Shown here piece by piece: positions 1 to 14,300 of a stretch of DNA of 64,000 bases. The position numbers and the translations under genes were made by a program. Location of the stretch: assembly GCF_949628265.1 (NCBI RefSeq), contig NC_088788.1:35760335-35824334 (forward strand), read 5' to 3'. The notes under the pieces were generated by a model. That model did no database searches. It saw nothing but the letters and a program-made list of their open reading frames with translations, and was not told where the DNA came from. Source of the stretch: Cloeon dipterum (taxonomy: Eukaryota > Arthropoda > Insecta > Ephemeroptera > Baetidae). Every line of letters begins with the position of its first letter. Within the stretch, counting starts at the first letter, position 1.

Positions 1-3000
1 CAAGAGACCATCTTGAATCAGAAATTACTTCAAACTCGAGCTTGTTGTGGGTTTTTTTGTGCCTTTCCTTTCAGAGAGGGGTGAGAAACCAGAGATAAGA
101 TTATAGGAGATGAAGAAAAAAGGAGGGATCCGTTTGGCTTCCCTGCTGTTTGCGGCAGGACGGCAGGATAGCGAACCAAAAATCATAGTCGGCCGAAAGA
201 ACTAATTGAAATCGATTCTTAAGGCTACGGATATTTTATTGGGTGTTGCGGGACATTTTTGACGAATTTTGAAAGTTACGGTGCGCGTTGAACTCCTCTC
301 GTCAAGCCCGATCGAATGAGCACCATATTTTTTGACGTCATCGGTCAAGATCAAAGGTAGCCAAATGTAATTTTCGAAAGTTTCTGAAAGTTTTTTGGGA
401 TTTTAAAAACCCAAAAAATCGGAATCAAACCTCAAAATTGGTCTCAGGGCACGTTTAAATCTTTGTGTGAAAAGTTTAAGTTGGTGTTTGGCTTAATTTT
501 CGAGAAATTCAATTTTATATCTCGAAAAACACAAATTTTTCGAATTTTTGCAAATGTTGTTAGTGTCAAATCTCGGGTTCTAACTGTCAGAAATTCAAAA
601 ACCGTTTAACTTGGCTTGACCTTCCCTGGTGAGCTGAATAGTTTTTGGGGTGCTCACTCCTAACCCTCCACCCCTATTGACCATAATTTCTCTCGAGTAG
701 AAAATGAAATATTTCCAACCGTCGCGATTTTTTGTTCATTTTTTTTAATTTGACTCTGAAGAAAGTAAGAGTCTTGATGTTTGGCTCATAATTGGAAAAA
801 CGCGCCCCAACTGCTGGAAAAGGAGCTTAATTTAAAGTACAATTTAATCGCATTAGGTCGATCGAAATCTCCCTTCCAACTGGCAGCAATAAATGAAATT
901 ATTATAATCAGACTAGAGACACAAACATTGTAAAGTTCCATGACTCGCATTCAAGATCAAGAAACGCGGGCACGCAGGTATAAATAAAAATCCTGCAGGG
1001 TGGTCCGTGGCTGCCTGCGTTACGAAATGATAACCTGGCTGGTGTGTGGCAGCAGAGCAGGAGATTTTTCTCTCTTGCAACCGCCGGCAGCCAGCACGAC
1101 ATGATAGAAAGAGAGCAAAGAAACTAAGAAACAAGCCGCGCGTCACTCTTTATATTGCCGTATATTTCCGGCGCACACATACACACGCGGCTTTGCGAGA
1201 TGTCATTCCCGTGATAAATTGCGTCTTTGCTTTAATATTTGGCGCCCGCAAAGATGACGCCTGCCCGTCTTGCCGATTATTATCGCTCGCTCGGCGCTCG
1301 GCGAGCCACAACTTAATTTCGGCCGCAATAAATTAGGTGGCGAGAGTGAATCCCGCAAGACGACGGCGACGACGGCCGGCCCTTGGCTTTTTCTATTTAT
1401 TTATTGGAGGCAGCGCCAAGAAAAACACTGCACGCTGGCTTGAGACAAGAGGAAAGTCGAAAATTATATTGTGCTGCGCGCGGTTTAGCCGCTTGTTCCG
1501 TGCTGCTTTCGCCAAAAGTTGTTAATGTTAAGGGCACGATGATTTAGGGGACACTCAAATTAGCTGCCTGCGCCTTTGATCTGCAAAAAGTTGTGCGTGG
1601 GACAGCTTTTGAATTATCGAGGGGGACTGAAGAGCTCTTCTCGTGATTATTTTGATCAAATTTGAAAATTCCCTTTCTTTTCGACTGGTGATTTGAATTT
1701 AAAATCAATTAAAACACTACCACGTTACGAGTTCTGCAGGGGCAATCCAGAATCCAGCTCCGACAATGTAAGCAGTAATTAAAATTATTGCACATCCGCT
1801 CCGCATGTAAATTACACTCTTGATGGTGCGCCAAGAGATTGGCCTGCAAGAGACATGTAATTAATTGGACCACAGCAGCTCTCCTCCGCGGCGCAAGTTC
1901 ACGACCCTCGCAGGCCGGATTTAATGCACGCGGTGATAATGTGAAATTACCATCAGCGGAGAGTAAGTAACATTCACTGCACGGTACAGTTAAACCAGAG
2001 CCACTTTTTCATATACGCGAATAAGAGAGCGAGAAGGAAATGTCGTCCCACTGCCGTGCCCATAACTCACATGCACCGTTCAAATGAAAATGTATTTGAA
2101 CACGCTCTCGGCTTGTGTGCCGAGATTTCCTTTCCAACAAAAAACAGTCGCATGCAAAGCAACCGGGAATTGAATCGAATCGACGTGTTTTTTCAGGGGT
2201 TGTTTACTCTAGGTGTTTTTTGGGATACAATTCCTATTAAATGGAGTGAAAACGAAATGCAGAAACACGAAGTGAAGGGTGTAATAAATTTCGCACTCGA
2301 GCAGTTTGTTTTGATTAATCCGGCTGCACGTCATCTTTTCATCGGGCCGATTCGTGCGGCAGCAATAACGATAATTTTTATCCCGCGCCTTCTATATTAT
2401 GCTAATTTTTGCGCATAAAGCGTGATGGTGCTCTTTTGTTACCCGCTCGGCCTTGATTGCGTCAGATTCGTGTCGCGTGCAAGAAAATCATTTCCACGCA
2501 GATTCATTTGTGTATGTGCGACGAGTACGCGCGTTACATAAACCTCGCTTGCACCCAGTCGGTTTAGCTGTTAAGTACCTCTTTCGTCATTTTATCTCTG
2601 ATCTCGCGCTAATTGATTTTGCGGACGCGAGGTGATGGATTTCAGCCGCCTTCGCACCTGCCAAACAGCCAAGCTCTGAGCTTTGTAACGCTTTTCATGA
2701 TTCTAATGATTTGTAAACTTCTGCATCGCTTGGAGGAATTTTTAAATTATTAATTCAAGGACGAAATTGAGACGTCAAAGCTGATGATAAAAAATTCATG
2801 GCGGTGTAAAGATTACAATTTACAACCAACTCAGTCCTGCTCGTGCAACAAAATAGTTAACTTGGAGGGAGGAGAGGTGGAAATGAGGGCCTGCTGCTCT
2901 CTATTGATTTTTCGCCTGAATGTGGATCAGAGGAGACAACTTGCCTGTTTATTAACCATTTAATCGGAGCGCTTCGCAGAACAATGCGACCAACGGTGCG

Positions 3001-5258
3001 GAGACTGCACAATCTGCCTATTATACCAACTCAATTAATAAGAACAACTTTGGAATTCAGCGAGACGGAAAATGATTTACAGGTCTGCTGCGGATTGAAA
3101 AGAACTGCCCCAGCAGCTCACAGAGAGGCGTCTAATTATTTATAGGTCACGAACTTCGTGGTAAATACTCCTTGCTTCGGGGAGGAGAAATTTCTATGCA
3201 TCCAGTTGAATTACGAGTCTTGAACACGCTATACGTACAACTCAATTTAATTAAAGTTAAAAAATAAATCCCGCGATTTCGTTAATACTGGGTGTTAAAA
3301 GATAAGATCTCGTTAACTTCTTGGAGTTTTGAAAGTAAGCGGTGGCCCAAACCTGAGATGAATGACCCAAGCGCGAGCAATTACTGCCGCCGAGAGAATA
3401 ATCGCGAGCGTTCAGTTTTAATGACCGAGGCGCATATGCATGTCTGAGCGCAAATTGCGCAATTACTCTAATTGAACCGTATAATAGCAATGATTATTTT
3501 ACCTAATACGCTAGAAAACAAGATGTTTTGCGGCCAAATCGGCGCCGGGTGCACGTGACGATTATTATTCGAGCGTTGAAATGAATTCCAAGGAGCAAAA
3601 AAAATCGCTGCTTAGCATGCAAAGGGCAACGCAGACACTCGCCGAAAATTCTCCGCTGATCAAACATCGCGGCGAATTTCGATTCTCGCGCTCTTTTTCG
3701 CACCGACTGACAAATCTCGAGCCACCTACGTGTCTGGCGTCTGGCGGCGGGCGAGAGATGACTTCACATAAACTGTTGTTTGTTTTATTATTTCCCCCTA
3801 AGTGCTTTTCTCGTGGATTTTTACAACCGCGGCGGGAGGAAAAGTCTTCGCGAAGCAAATCGATTGTGCGCGTTTTCTGGGAAACTCGTGGGAAGACGCG
3901 CGGTTTTTAATAAGGAGGCGTGTCCTTTCCGTATTAAAAAAGAATTAACTGCGGGAAGAGAAAGGCGTGTGTATAATTTTGCACCGGCTGTCGCCGACGA
4001 GACGATTTGCCAAGTGGTTTATGGATTTAAAATAATTTATGGGCAAATGCCACCCAGGGCGGCTGGATATTTGAATATTTGGCCCGATAAAGAGTCTCGT
4101 GATGAGAAATGAGCGTTTGTCAAAAACAGCAGAGTCATGAAGGCATTGCTGCCGCCGCGCATTTTGGTTGCGGACAGACAGCAGAGTGATGGCCCACAGA
4201 ACCGGGTAATGAGAATTTCGCGGAAAGGAAAAAAATTATTGTACAGTTTAATAAAACGGTTGGCGGCATAAAGAGCTCGCAGGTGCCTTGGGCTCGGAAT
4301 AAAAATAATACTCGCAGAGTGAATAAGGCCATTTATCTCTGCTGCGTTTGAAATTAAATTCTCGCTGAGCTGTGCGGTGATGGCAGCGCGTTTTATATTA
4401 TTATTGGCCTCAAATGACGCGCGCAGATCACTTAGCCGCGCGTTTTTTCCACGATCGGCTTTCGACGTTCCATTAACTTGGACCAGTTCCAGCGTTTCGA
4501 TTTTAGAAAAAGCGAACGACCACAATGAAGCGTGCAGTATTTAAAAACGAAAAGCGACTCCTGGGAGGAAGGCGCTCGGTAATTAAACGGGGCCACTGAT
4601 TTATTCCGGGCACCAAACACAAGAACTTCTTCATCAACTTGACAGCCCAATATTTCGTGCTTGGACTGATTCGGCATGTGTGTGTGTGTGCGTGGGGGCC
4701 TTATGCATAATTAAAGTTATGTTCTATAAACGCGTGTTTGTCCTCTAGAATTTATTACTAGGCAAGGGCGTTTTTTAACTGGAAATGCGCATCGTTTGAC
4801 AAACACATTTTTTTTCTTTCTTACGGAGCGATGACCAGCAGCAGCGTAAAGGGCATAAATGTACGCTGTTAATTAGAGATGTGACATTTTAAAGCAGAGA
4901 AAATGTCAACTCGCACACTTTCCCCTCTGAAATCCAGGAATAACCGAAGAACACGAAGAAAAATCAAATATCTACACGACCTTGGTGTGCTGCAAGACGA
5001 TCCATTAAGGGGGCAAATAAAAAACAGTAAATACTATAATTTCAACCGTCTGGAGCTGTATAATTAAGGCAAAAGGCTCCCGATTTCTAAGACGCTCGTC
5101 GGCGGCAGCATGACAGGCCGAATCGAGGCAAACACTAAACAGTTGCACGACGACAAACTGAAACTGGCCTGCCGCGCCGCGTTTATTTTATTATTAACTA
5201 AGAAACGGGCTGAGCAGTGAGCAGGCTGCCCACGACGACGAAAAGAAGGGGATCGGCG
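1..5258. other. Gene-free stretch upstream of caskin exon 1
   Basis: No exon with coherent coding content or recognisable protein similarity was found on either strand; the short open frames here are random. The DNA is AT-rich with scattered GC-rich patches. It could be an upstream intron of the caskin gene, because the first caskin exon seen has a good splice acceptor in front of it, or it could be its 5' flank. A dispersed repeat copy lies at about 230-720. Confidence 0.6.
230..720 (+). repeat. Dispersed repeat family R1, copy 1
   Basis: The segment runs from a 'gggacatttttgacgaatttt' type start through 'ctcgtcaagcccgatcgaa', 'ggtcaagatcaaaggtagcc' and 'ctgtcagaaattcaaaaacc' to 'ccctccacccctatt'. 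The same string of motifs, in the same order and with diverged spacing, recurs near 23290-23600 and 60890-61440, and in reverse near 19590-20010. No coding capacity and no clear termini were seen. Its class is unknown; it looks like an old, diverged interspersed element. Confidence 0.55.
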
Positions 5259-5348
5259 TGAACGGCGGCGGCGGCGGCAGGCGTGTCCCCTTCCTCGTTC
5301 AGTGTACCGCTGGCCGCCGCACATGTGCCTCCGCTCCATCCGTCTGCG

Positions 5349-8300
5349 ATGATGGCCTGCTTCGGCCCGCTGTTGCTGCCTCCGCGGCCGCCCCCGGCCC
5401 GCAACAACCCCGCCGCCGCCGCCACCCCCAACAACAACAACAGCAACAACCGGCTGGTGGCCCGGCGTCGCAGCTCGAGCACGTGCCGGCCCCCGCTGCC
5501 CCCGGCGCTGCCCCCGCTGTCGTCGACCTACCTGAGCTTCGACGACGAGGTCGAGTTCGACGAGATCATCCCCAAGTCGCCCCCTGTGTCCTTCTACGAG
5601 CACAACCCCCCACGCGCCAACTTCAGCCTGCTGCAGAGGTCGCACTCGGAGGGCAACCTGCGCAACCTGGGAACAGGTTTGCCCGTGCAGCGGACCTTCA
5701 ACAAGTGCATCAGGGCCCTCAGCGGCAGCTGGAAGAATCTGCTGCAGGGGCTCAACAAGCCGGACAAGATCGAGCCTCCCAAGGGGTCGCTCACGCCGCT
5801 GCCCCCCAGAAATCCCACCCTGAACCTCAACAACCTGCTCAACGCGCCTTCTGTCACCGGTGAGACACTTTATTGCAGTTTTTTCTTCCATCAGTCGTTG
5901 AGGAAAACGTGTTTTTAAATGAAGGTGGGTGCATTCCTTCCGAGAAATGCGTCAGAGATTGTTACAGCGGAGTGAGTAATGCTGGCAATTGTTTTGCAAG
6001 GCGTTTTGCCCCACAATTCGGGAGGAAAATTGACTCATTAGTCTGCAAGTAAAAAAGCTCTCATTTATCCGAATGACTCTTTTTTAAAAAAAAAATGTGT
6101 TGTTGAACGGCAGAGAGCCAGATTTTGCAGGGACGTTTGACGAGGCACGCCGCACAAAAACACGAGCATAACTCTGCCAATTGGTCGGTACCAAAAGGGT
6201 CATTATTGCTAATGGTGGTCGCGTCTGTCGCGATTAATTTGGCCAAGTGTTAACAGCTGTTGGTTTGCGCGCTGTGCCAGTGTTTGATTTCACGAGCGTG
6301 TTGAATTTCAGTGCGGTCTCGACGCGATAAAGCTTTTATTATGCTCGTTGTCACGAATTTTAGCATCTGCCGAAATTGCACGCCTCTCCAGCATCTGGTC
6401 GCTGCTTGGCCGCGCCGGTGAATTGCAGAAATCGGGAATATTTTTATATGTATATACACACACGCGAAGGCAGGCGGAAATCGCGTGGGAAGCAAAAGGT
6501 GTTACATCACAGTGAAAGAGGACCCTCTAAATCGTGTATGGACAAACAGCAGAGAAAACGTTCCATCTGTTGTTGTTAAGAAACACATATTCAGGGGCCT
6601 TGAGCAGCTCTTTAAGTTTCGAACATAATTATCAATTCAATTTGATTCACTTAAACGAACGCACAATGGCCGTAGGAAGATTTCAAGGAAGTTAAATCAC
6701 TCAACATTTTCACGCCTGGAATTTACATTTGGGACGTGGGCGGCGCTGAATATATTTGATATTTCGTCCACGTTGTCGGCACGGCAGCTCGTATTTTCGA
6801 ATCCATTCAGCGCTGCGGCTGCGGCCACGGCCACGCACTGACCGCGCTCTAAGCAGATCTTGTTAATTCGGCGAGTGAGCGAGCGCGAATCATCATCGCG
6901 GAGGAGCAGAGTGACTTCATCCTTGTTTCTTTTCTCGGTAGACTCTGTGTGTTGTAATATAATAATCCGTGGCGGTCTGAGGCCGCAGGATTGCTTTCAG
7001 CGGCAGAGGCGCACAATGCCCGTTGGTTATTTACTCAATCAATGAGCCAGACGATTTTGTATCAACGCAAACAGAGAAAGAGAGAGAGAGATACGCAATA
7101 TGTGCGCTGCAAGGAGTAAAATCCAGTTCACGGAACTGCTTCTTTTATTGCCGGTCGTAAAAATCGATTCGAAAATAGTAAATCGGCGGCTGTGTATTCG
7201 ACCTTTTTGAGAAGAAACATTCGCGGGTGGTTATGCAGAGGGCTCGACGGCTAAATGACTCAATTGTTAGAGATTTCGAGACAGGAAACATTGGGCAGTA
7301 AAAAAGAAACGATAAAAATTCCAGCTTAATTGCGCTTTTTTCGTGTCAAATGCAGTGTGTGCCATCAGATATAATCCGCTTTTGAATGCAAATGCAGAAA
7401 AGCTTCTCCTTTCTCCCTTTTGTTCGGCAGCAGCCAATATAAACGTAGTAATGCTGCTTCGGTCATCAATCAACCCGATAAACTTGCTCTTATTCCGCCA
7501 TACTCGGCCGCAGATAGAGCTGCTAGATGTAAAATAAATTGGAGATGATGGAGAGTCGCTATAGCTCTCGAGAGCCTCTTTCTTCCGCGAGCGCACACAA
7601 CAATACACATGACGAACCCACTCAACAAAATTGCTCTCTCTCTCTTCTCTCTCTCTCCGAATATAAAAGCAGTAAGGTCTGTTTGCGGTGGTGGCTGTGT
7701 CCATAAACGCCCGCCAGCCTTCTGGATAACGATCAAAGCCATTTCGGGCGGAGAAACAATCAGCCTGATTACGATTTCATTCCCATCGTCAGGCAATTTA
7801 CATCGAATCGCAAAAACACAGGAGAAGAAGCGCCTGTCAGAGCCGAGACGGTAATTTATTATGCCGCGGTGGAAGGAAAGTGACTTGGCGAGAAGGATAG
7901 GTTATTAATTGATTTGTTGTTGCCTGGCAGTGGCAGAGAGTGTGAAATCCGATATTTGACAAACAAACACTCAATTATTGGTTTGGATCGAACGAGTTGG
8001 ATTTGGCGTCAACATTGTCTTCGAGGAAAATGTCTTGATTAGGACCGCAGCACTGAAAAACCGTGTCTGTCATTGTCGCGAGAGACGCGCGGCTGCAGCC
8101 CGTGTGTCTTTTAAATCGACTCTGCGGGCGCGGTACGATTTATCAGCTTGCGCGCGGAAGCGATCTATTTTTTGCCCGAAGCAGCTGCCCTCTCGCCCGC
8201 AAGCTGCCATTGACTGAGTGAACTCTGGTGTTTTCACTTATGCTCAGCGTCTCGATCACGTCGTCATTGTCTCATGGCATGGCTCGTTTGTGACGTCATT

Positions 8301-11300
8301 AAAGCCGGGCCGAGCATAACACAGGATGTTAATCCACCACGAGCTGGCTTGTATCATAACATATCGAGAGCACATACTCAACCCTTTCGTGACGGAGCGA
8401 GTCAAAGGGCCGAGCAGAGCACGGGGGCTGCCGCTTTTATCTTGGCCATTCAAACAAATGACAGCAGTCTGGACCGTGTGCCTTATTAGGGGACATGCCG
8501 CTTGGTACACTGCTGTGTACACATACACACACGTTTACTGCAGCCCTGCGCTTGCTTCGTATTTCGGCCGGGCTTTTTAATAAACGCGCCCGCTCCATGT
8601 GTGTTTCGTTGCGCAGCCAACAGGGACAAAAAGCATCTCAGCATCGTCGTCGTCGTGAGAAACTGATTTGCGTCAGCACTGCTAAAGATTCGAATCTCCT
8701 CCCCGTCTTTTCCCGGCGAGATTTTGGCTCAGCCGGCTGTGGAGCGCAGACATTTGATTTGGGTGTCAGCAAAGTGTCCTAACGCTTGACGACTGATGCC
8801 AAACTTATGGAAACTGAGCGAAAAAGCTGGAGGAGCATACAGTGACTTGGACACGGATTGATGATTAGGGAGGGAAAGACAAGGAAATTCAGTGGGCTTT
8901 ATACTATTAAGAAACTTGATGCAAGAGAGATTATTCCATGCGTCTGCAGACTAAGAATGCTAAAACGGCTCAATGAGCGAAGAAACGAGACCCATTACTT
9001 CTAAAGCAACGACTTTTTTAAAGTTCTGACGGCAATGCTATCTGACTCTGAACTTTTAAATAAAAACGAACTGGTATCTCGTAGGACACTTTCAGGTTAC
9101 CCCTATTTGATTTGTGTGTCTGGAAAAACGCATTGTCTGCGCAGTATCGTAAAATAAAAAGCGGTGCGAAATCCTGGTTTCAAAATAATTACCGCCGAGC
9201 GACTACTTTTACGATTTCGCAAATTCGCAAGCGTGACAAAAGCGTGCTTGCCCACTGATCGCACCCGATAAGCTGCAGGCGGGGCCGTTAATTTTTTTTC
9301 TCTTTTTGTCTCTCTATAGCTGTATATACCTGCTGTACGCTGGATCAGCATTATTTCTCATTTTCGACGCACCGCGCGGCAGAGAAAAATGCAAGTGGGT
9401 GCCGAAGCGGTATAATAGCCGCACGACGAGGCCTCGCTCAGGGAAGCAGGGCGTTTTCCTCACTCTTCCCATATTAGGCGGGTCAGCAGCTGATTGTTAA
9501 AGGATGCTGCGCGCATGCTGGACCGTCGGCCGACCCGACGCCTACCCGCGCGAGTCAATTAAATCGCCAGCACGCGCGTCTCTCTGAAATTTGGTAATCG
9601 GACGAACGGACGCACACCTGCTCGCCAAGACAGCCGGAAGTTGTGGTTCGTGCTGGCGGTGCGAGCCAATTTGCCATTATCGAATGTGCGATAAATAGAG
9701 ATCTCAGCCAGCCACTCCAGCCGCCGGTGAAAAAGGGTCAAAAATTCGGCTAGGCCGGTCCCGCGAGCCTTAAAACTCGCGGCTGAGACCTCTAGTTATA
9801 TCTAGACCAGCTCAAGAATGACAACAAATTTTAGGATCCCCAGAGGAAACACACGTCCAAATTCATCGCCTCTTTAAATTCCCTGCTGCACTGATTGGAA
9901 GGAGGAGAAGGAGTTTATTTAGGGCTAGAGGTAATAATAAATATATGAGCCCAATTAGCTCTATTAAAGTGATGCTCGTAAAGAAGCGTCTGTGAAACGC
10001 CCGTCTCCCAATATTAATTGGTACACGGTGTAATAGGACACCGTCGGGTTATTTATGCGCCGCAGCCACTGAATATGGACATTGGCATTAATCTAGGCGG
10101 AAACTGATGTCCTTGCTCCCCAAATTGGTCTTCCCGAAGAAAATCGTGAACAATTTCTCATGGGAAAATGGGCGAGCGCGATTATCTGGCAGGCGCGGTC
10201 ACACCTTCTATTAACTCGGCGGCAAGAATTATAATCTCGGCCGGTGGACAGCAGACGGCACTTCTGTGCTGAGCCAATAAACCTACCTGCGCGCTGCGAA
10301 TGAGTTAGCTGGTGTAAGAGCAGCACTTGTTCTGCGCGGATTCGTCATAAAATAAGTGTAAATTCGAGCAAGCAAGCGAGCGACTGATCCGCCCACCTGC
10401 GAGATGGTGCAACAAACCGACTACACGCGGCTAGGACAGCATTTCACCGCCGTGCGCGCGTGAAGTTGCATTTTCCCATTTGTTTGCACGTGGGAGAGCC
10501 CCCGCGACCTGCCGTTTTATGCCCTTGATCGAAAAATAAAATTGTACTCTGGCAGCCATTAACGAGTAAAGATCGCTCCATCTCCACTTTGTTTTCGCGG
10601 CCGACGTGTGGGCCCTAACACGCATTTTCCGATTGTAATTGTTTGTTAGGGCCCATGCTTGTGGCTGATTTCGAAACACATTTCGGCCCGCGGTGCGGTG
10701 CGGTGCCCACCCACAACGACCAAAACTCGATTCAAACGTCTCCCTAATCGGACGTCGAACCAACGGATATCCAATTTTCGATGCTAATAATTCCTCGAAT
10801 TCACGAGTTTTACGCAAGCCATGACAGATTTATTTGCATTCTCGCATTACTTGCGATTTTGGGCGTCGGGGACATTCCCGAGCACTCTCAGCCGAAAATC
10901 CCGGCCCCCGCTGAATATGTGACCAAGTTTTGTGAAAAGTTGTGCCGCCGCCGCCAGCAGAAAAGTTTTGCGGCAGCAAATCAGGGAAAGTGGCAGATGT
11001 TCCCTTGGTTTAATAGCCCCGGCTGCTGCTGCTGCTGCTTTTAATTCTCTCTCTCAACTTGCTATAGCATAATGAGAATTTCGGACAAGACGCACGCGGG
11101 GGTGCATGCCGCTCAATAAATATATTAAACAAGCAACACGCGTTTCGACCCTCTTGGCGCGCACTAATTGGAGCGTGTGCATTACGCCGAAGCGGAGTGG
11201 ATCGTCGCATTCTGGGCGCACACACATGTGTCACACACACTATATAGCTGCCTTGGCGCTTTATTGTTACGGCTTCTAAATACTGCTGTAAATTAGTCGG

Positions 11301-14300
11301 ATGGCACTGAGTAAGTAAGTGAGTACAGACACTGGCAATCGCACATAAACACGAGGGGTGCAAATCTGGCGTTGGGGAACACCGAGCACTCACTGCAATT
11401 CATTTTATGGTATTCTTTTAAAAATGTAACAGTAAAATCATGTATAAGAAATCAAGATATTTAAAATTCAACCAGTGTTTTACATCTATATTTCAGTCTA
11501 AGAACCAGTCTGTAGAGTGGTAATAATTCTAAAAGTCACCTTGAGATCAGCATAACAAAAACGCAGCCGTGCTTTGCATTTGAGCAAAAAGTTGAGTTTT
11601 CCACAACATAATTGTTTTACAACTGACCATCGACGTGCATGAGCGAGAACCGAGCAATTCTGTCTCATGCAAGCGCGGATTCGCGCCGTTGTGTTTGCGA
11701 AGGGATACTTCTGAACAAAGCTACGTGCTGACTCGAGGCGAGCAAGCAAAATTACACACGAAACAATTGATTCCTCGGTGGCGGACCATGATCAATAACT
11801 ATCAGAGCCGCCGCCGTGCAACGTAATTGCGTAATTAATAGCGCCGGCCGTAATCCAGTCCGGGTAATAAAATAATCATTACAATTTGTTTGCCTGGGAA
11901 AGTCGAAAAAAGCGTGGCGCCTTTTAAAATAATTAGTGTGCATTATCCACGGCCCTTTGTACCGCAATGTCGGCTGTAATTACGATTATAAAAGTTTCTC
12001 GCCTCCAGTTTGCGACACATGCATAATTAATCGGCGTCATTCCATTTTTTTTGCAATTATCATTCCCGGAGCGTGCTGACGCCAACTTCTTCTTTCTCAT
12101 TTCACACTCGGCGAGTTTGAAGTGATTATCTCTCGCTCGCACCTGAGCTGAATTATTTCCCCGGCAGCAGTTCCGCCCGCAGGCTTCAATTCGGGGGTGT
12201 AATTTTAATTTTTTCCCTCATACTGTATTCACCCCTTTTGCCCCTCAAACTCGAATTCAAATTCGCAGATGGGGGAGGCAGTTTTCACGTTTTAATTAAA
12301 AAATAAAACCCCACGCGCACCTGCTGGCTGGCTGTGCAAATGTAGTTAGTGGCCCCTTTCTCGCTTTCTCTCTGGCGTTTTGTTCGATGCGCAGCATCCT
12401 TTTGAAGTCGACTTTTGTGTTGAATAAATTGTAGATGTATTCTCCAAATTAAAGGGGAGATGTTGGGGAGTGTTTTCCTGACAAATTTATTGCGCGCCTT
12501 CTTTCACTCTACACAGAAAATTGGATTTTAATTAGGTTGTTCGCGTTTAGACCGATTTTTACGCTTGGGAGACTCTTGGCTTTTTTCAAGTCCTCCAGAG
12601 AGCGAAGAAAGCATGCAAATCAAGAAAACATCATATTTTGTTTTCAAATAAGAGAGAAAGCATTAATTAAGATAACTTAAATAGAGATAAGCTCTCTGAG
12701 AAAAAAGTCACCGAATGCATTTTTCTATGTTTGCCTCTCGTAAAACACATTAAAAGTTTATTAGATTAAAACTGTGAATAACTTAATTGAATTGAATTGA
12801 ATGCAATCACTCAAATTGGAGTCAGTAGCAAAGGCTTTGTTCGAAGGATCCTCGACCCTGATTGGCTGAACACCAGGAATCAGCCAATTAGCGTCGAGGA
12901 TTTTTCTGCTGTCTCCGATTTGTGTATTCACTCGCAGTTAAATCAACATTTAATGATTTTTTGCGATTGCAGAAATCAATCATAGAAGAACTCTTTAGTT
13001 GCAAGTAGACACCAAACAATCGGTTGCATGCATTATAATGGCGTGGGGTTCCTGTAGGAAAAAATCCGTTCGGCGACTTTGTGTAGACCGCTCATCTCTA
13101 CTGAAGGTCTCAATTTCCAATAGGCAAAAGAGGATGTTTTGATAGATCTCAGCAAAAAAAAATATTAAGGAAAGGACGGCTAAAAGGCCGAAGCAATATG
13201 GAATGTTCAAAGTTTAGTTTGGAATCTGCTTGGATGCGAAGGTTCAAGTTGAGCGTGTGCCCAAAGGCGAGATTTAAGGCCGAAGTTTGTGCGATGAGCA
13301 CTCGCGGATAAACAGGCCGAAATAAGTGGCAATAAAGAATCTGGGCGTCTTCATCGGCCGGATTATAACAAGAAGTAGTGCGGTGGTGCCTCTCGATATT
13401 GAATAAAGCGATAAATTGCAGAGGCAACAAAAAAGGAGAAGTTTGCGATAAAGCGTAATGGAATGGTGCCGGCCGGCCAGCCAGCCGCCATAATGGGTAT
13501 TCTTCCCCGAGGGCTTATAAGTTGGGTCGGTCGGCGTGGAGGAGACACGGCGACGAGACACACATTATTTGCAAAACAAACTTGCGGAGCACTCGCTCAG
13601 GTGGAAAAGCGAGTCCCTGGCCCGTAATGAAAAATGTCCACGCACGCTGCATGAATTATTCGCCGCCGAACTAACTTCTAAAAGCTCTAGCCGCGGCAAA
13701 TGATAATTTATTTAAAAAGTCGGCCTCCCGCACGCCCGCCCGCGAGCAGTAAATTATGATCGTTTTAACGTCTCACTCTTAGCCAAAGCGCGGGGGGCGG
13801 CCGGGAGGAAATTGCCTTTTGGCGAAAAATGGCTGCGTAAAACACGCGCGCTGGCTGCGCTGTACACAGGAGTGGGCATAAAGCATTTTTATGCGAAAAC
13901 TTATTCGCGGCGGCAGTCAGTTAGGAGTTCATTACGCCTCGTAAACACTCCTCGCGAGCCACGCCACGCGCCCCGCGTACACAGAATTTCACAAGATGTT
14001 CATCCGTGCCTGCCGTGAATTGCGCTGCGCCCGATGCGACCGCTTTTAATGCGTTTTTTCTGTTGGCACGCATAGAATGCGTAGGAGGAGAAAAACACCA
14101 CAACATTTAAAAGGTTATAAATTAATAACGAGCGTACCCTAAACATCATGGTTAAAAGATTTGGTAAATAAATGGAAAATTATCACTTACCTGTAATTCA
14201 TATAGCTGCAACGTCGGGCAAGAGCGAGAACTTTAAATTAAAGTAAAGATTTACAGAAAATTATGGAAAATCCTTTTTTTCTTTCCAAGCTGTTTTTGAA

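Noticed and set aside
5064..5891. Minus-strand open frame of 275 codons opposite caskin exon 1
   Set aside because: Low-complexity Arg/Gly-rich shadow of a GC-rich, Pro/Ala-rich exon.
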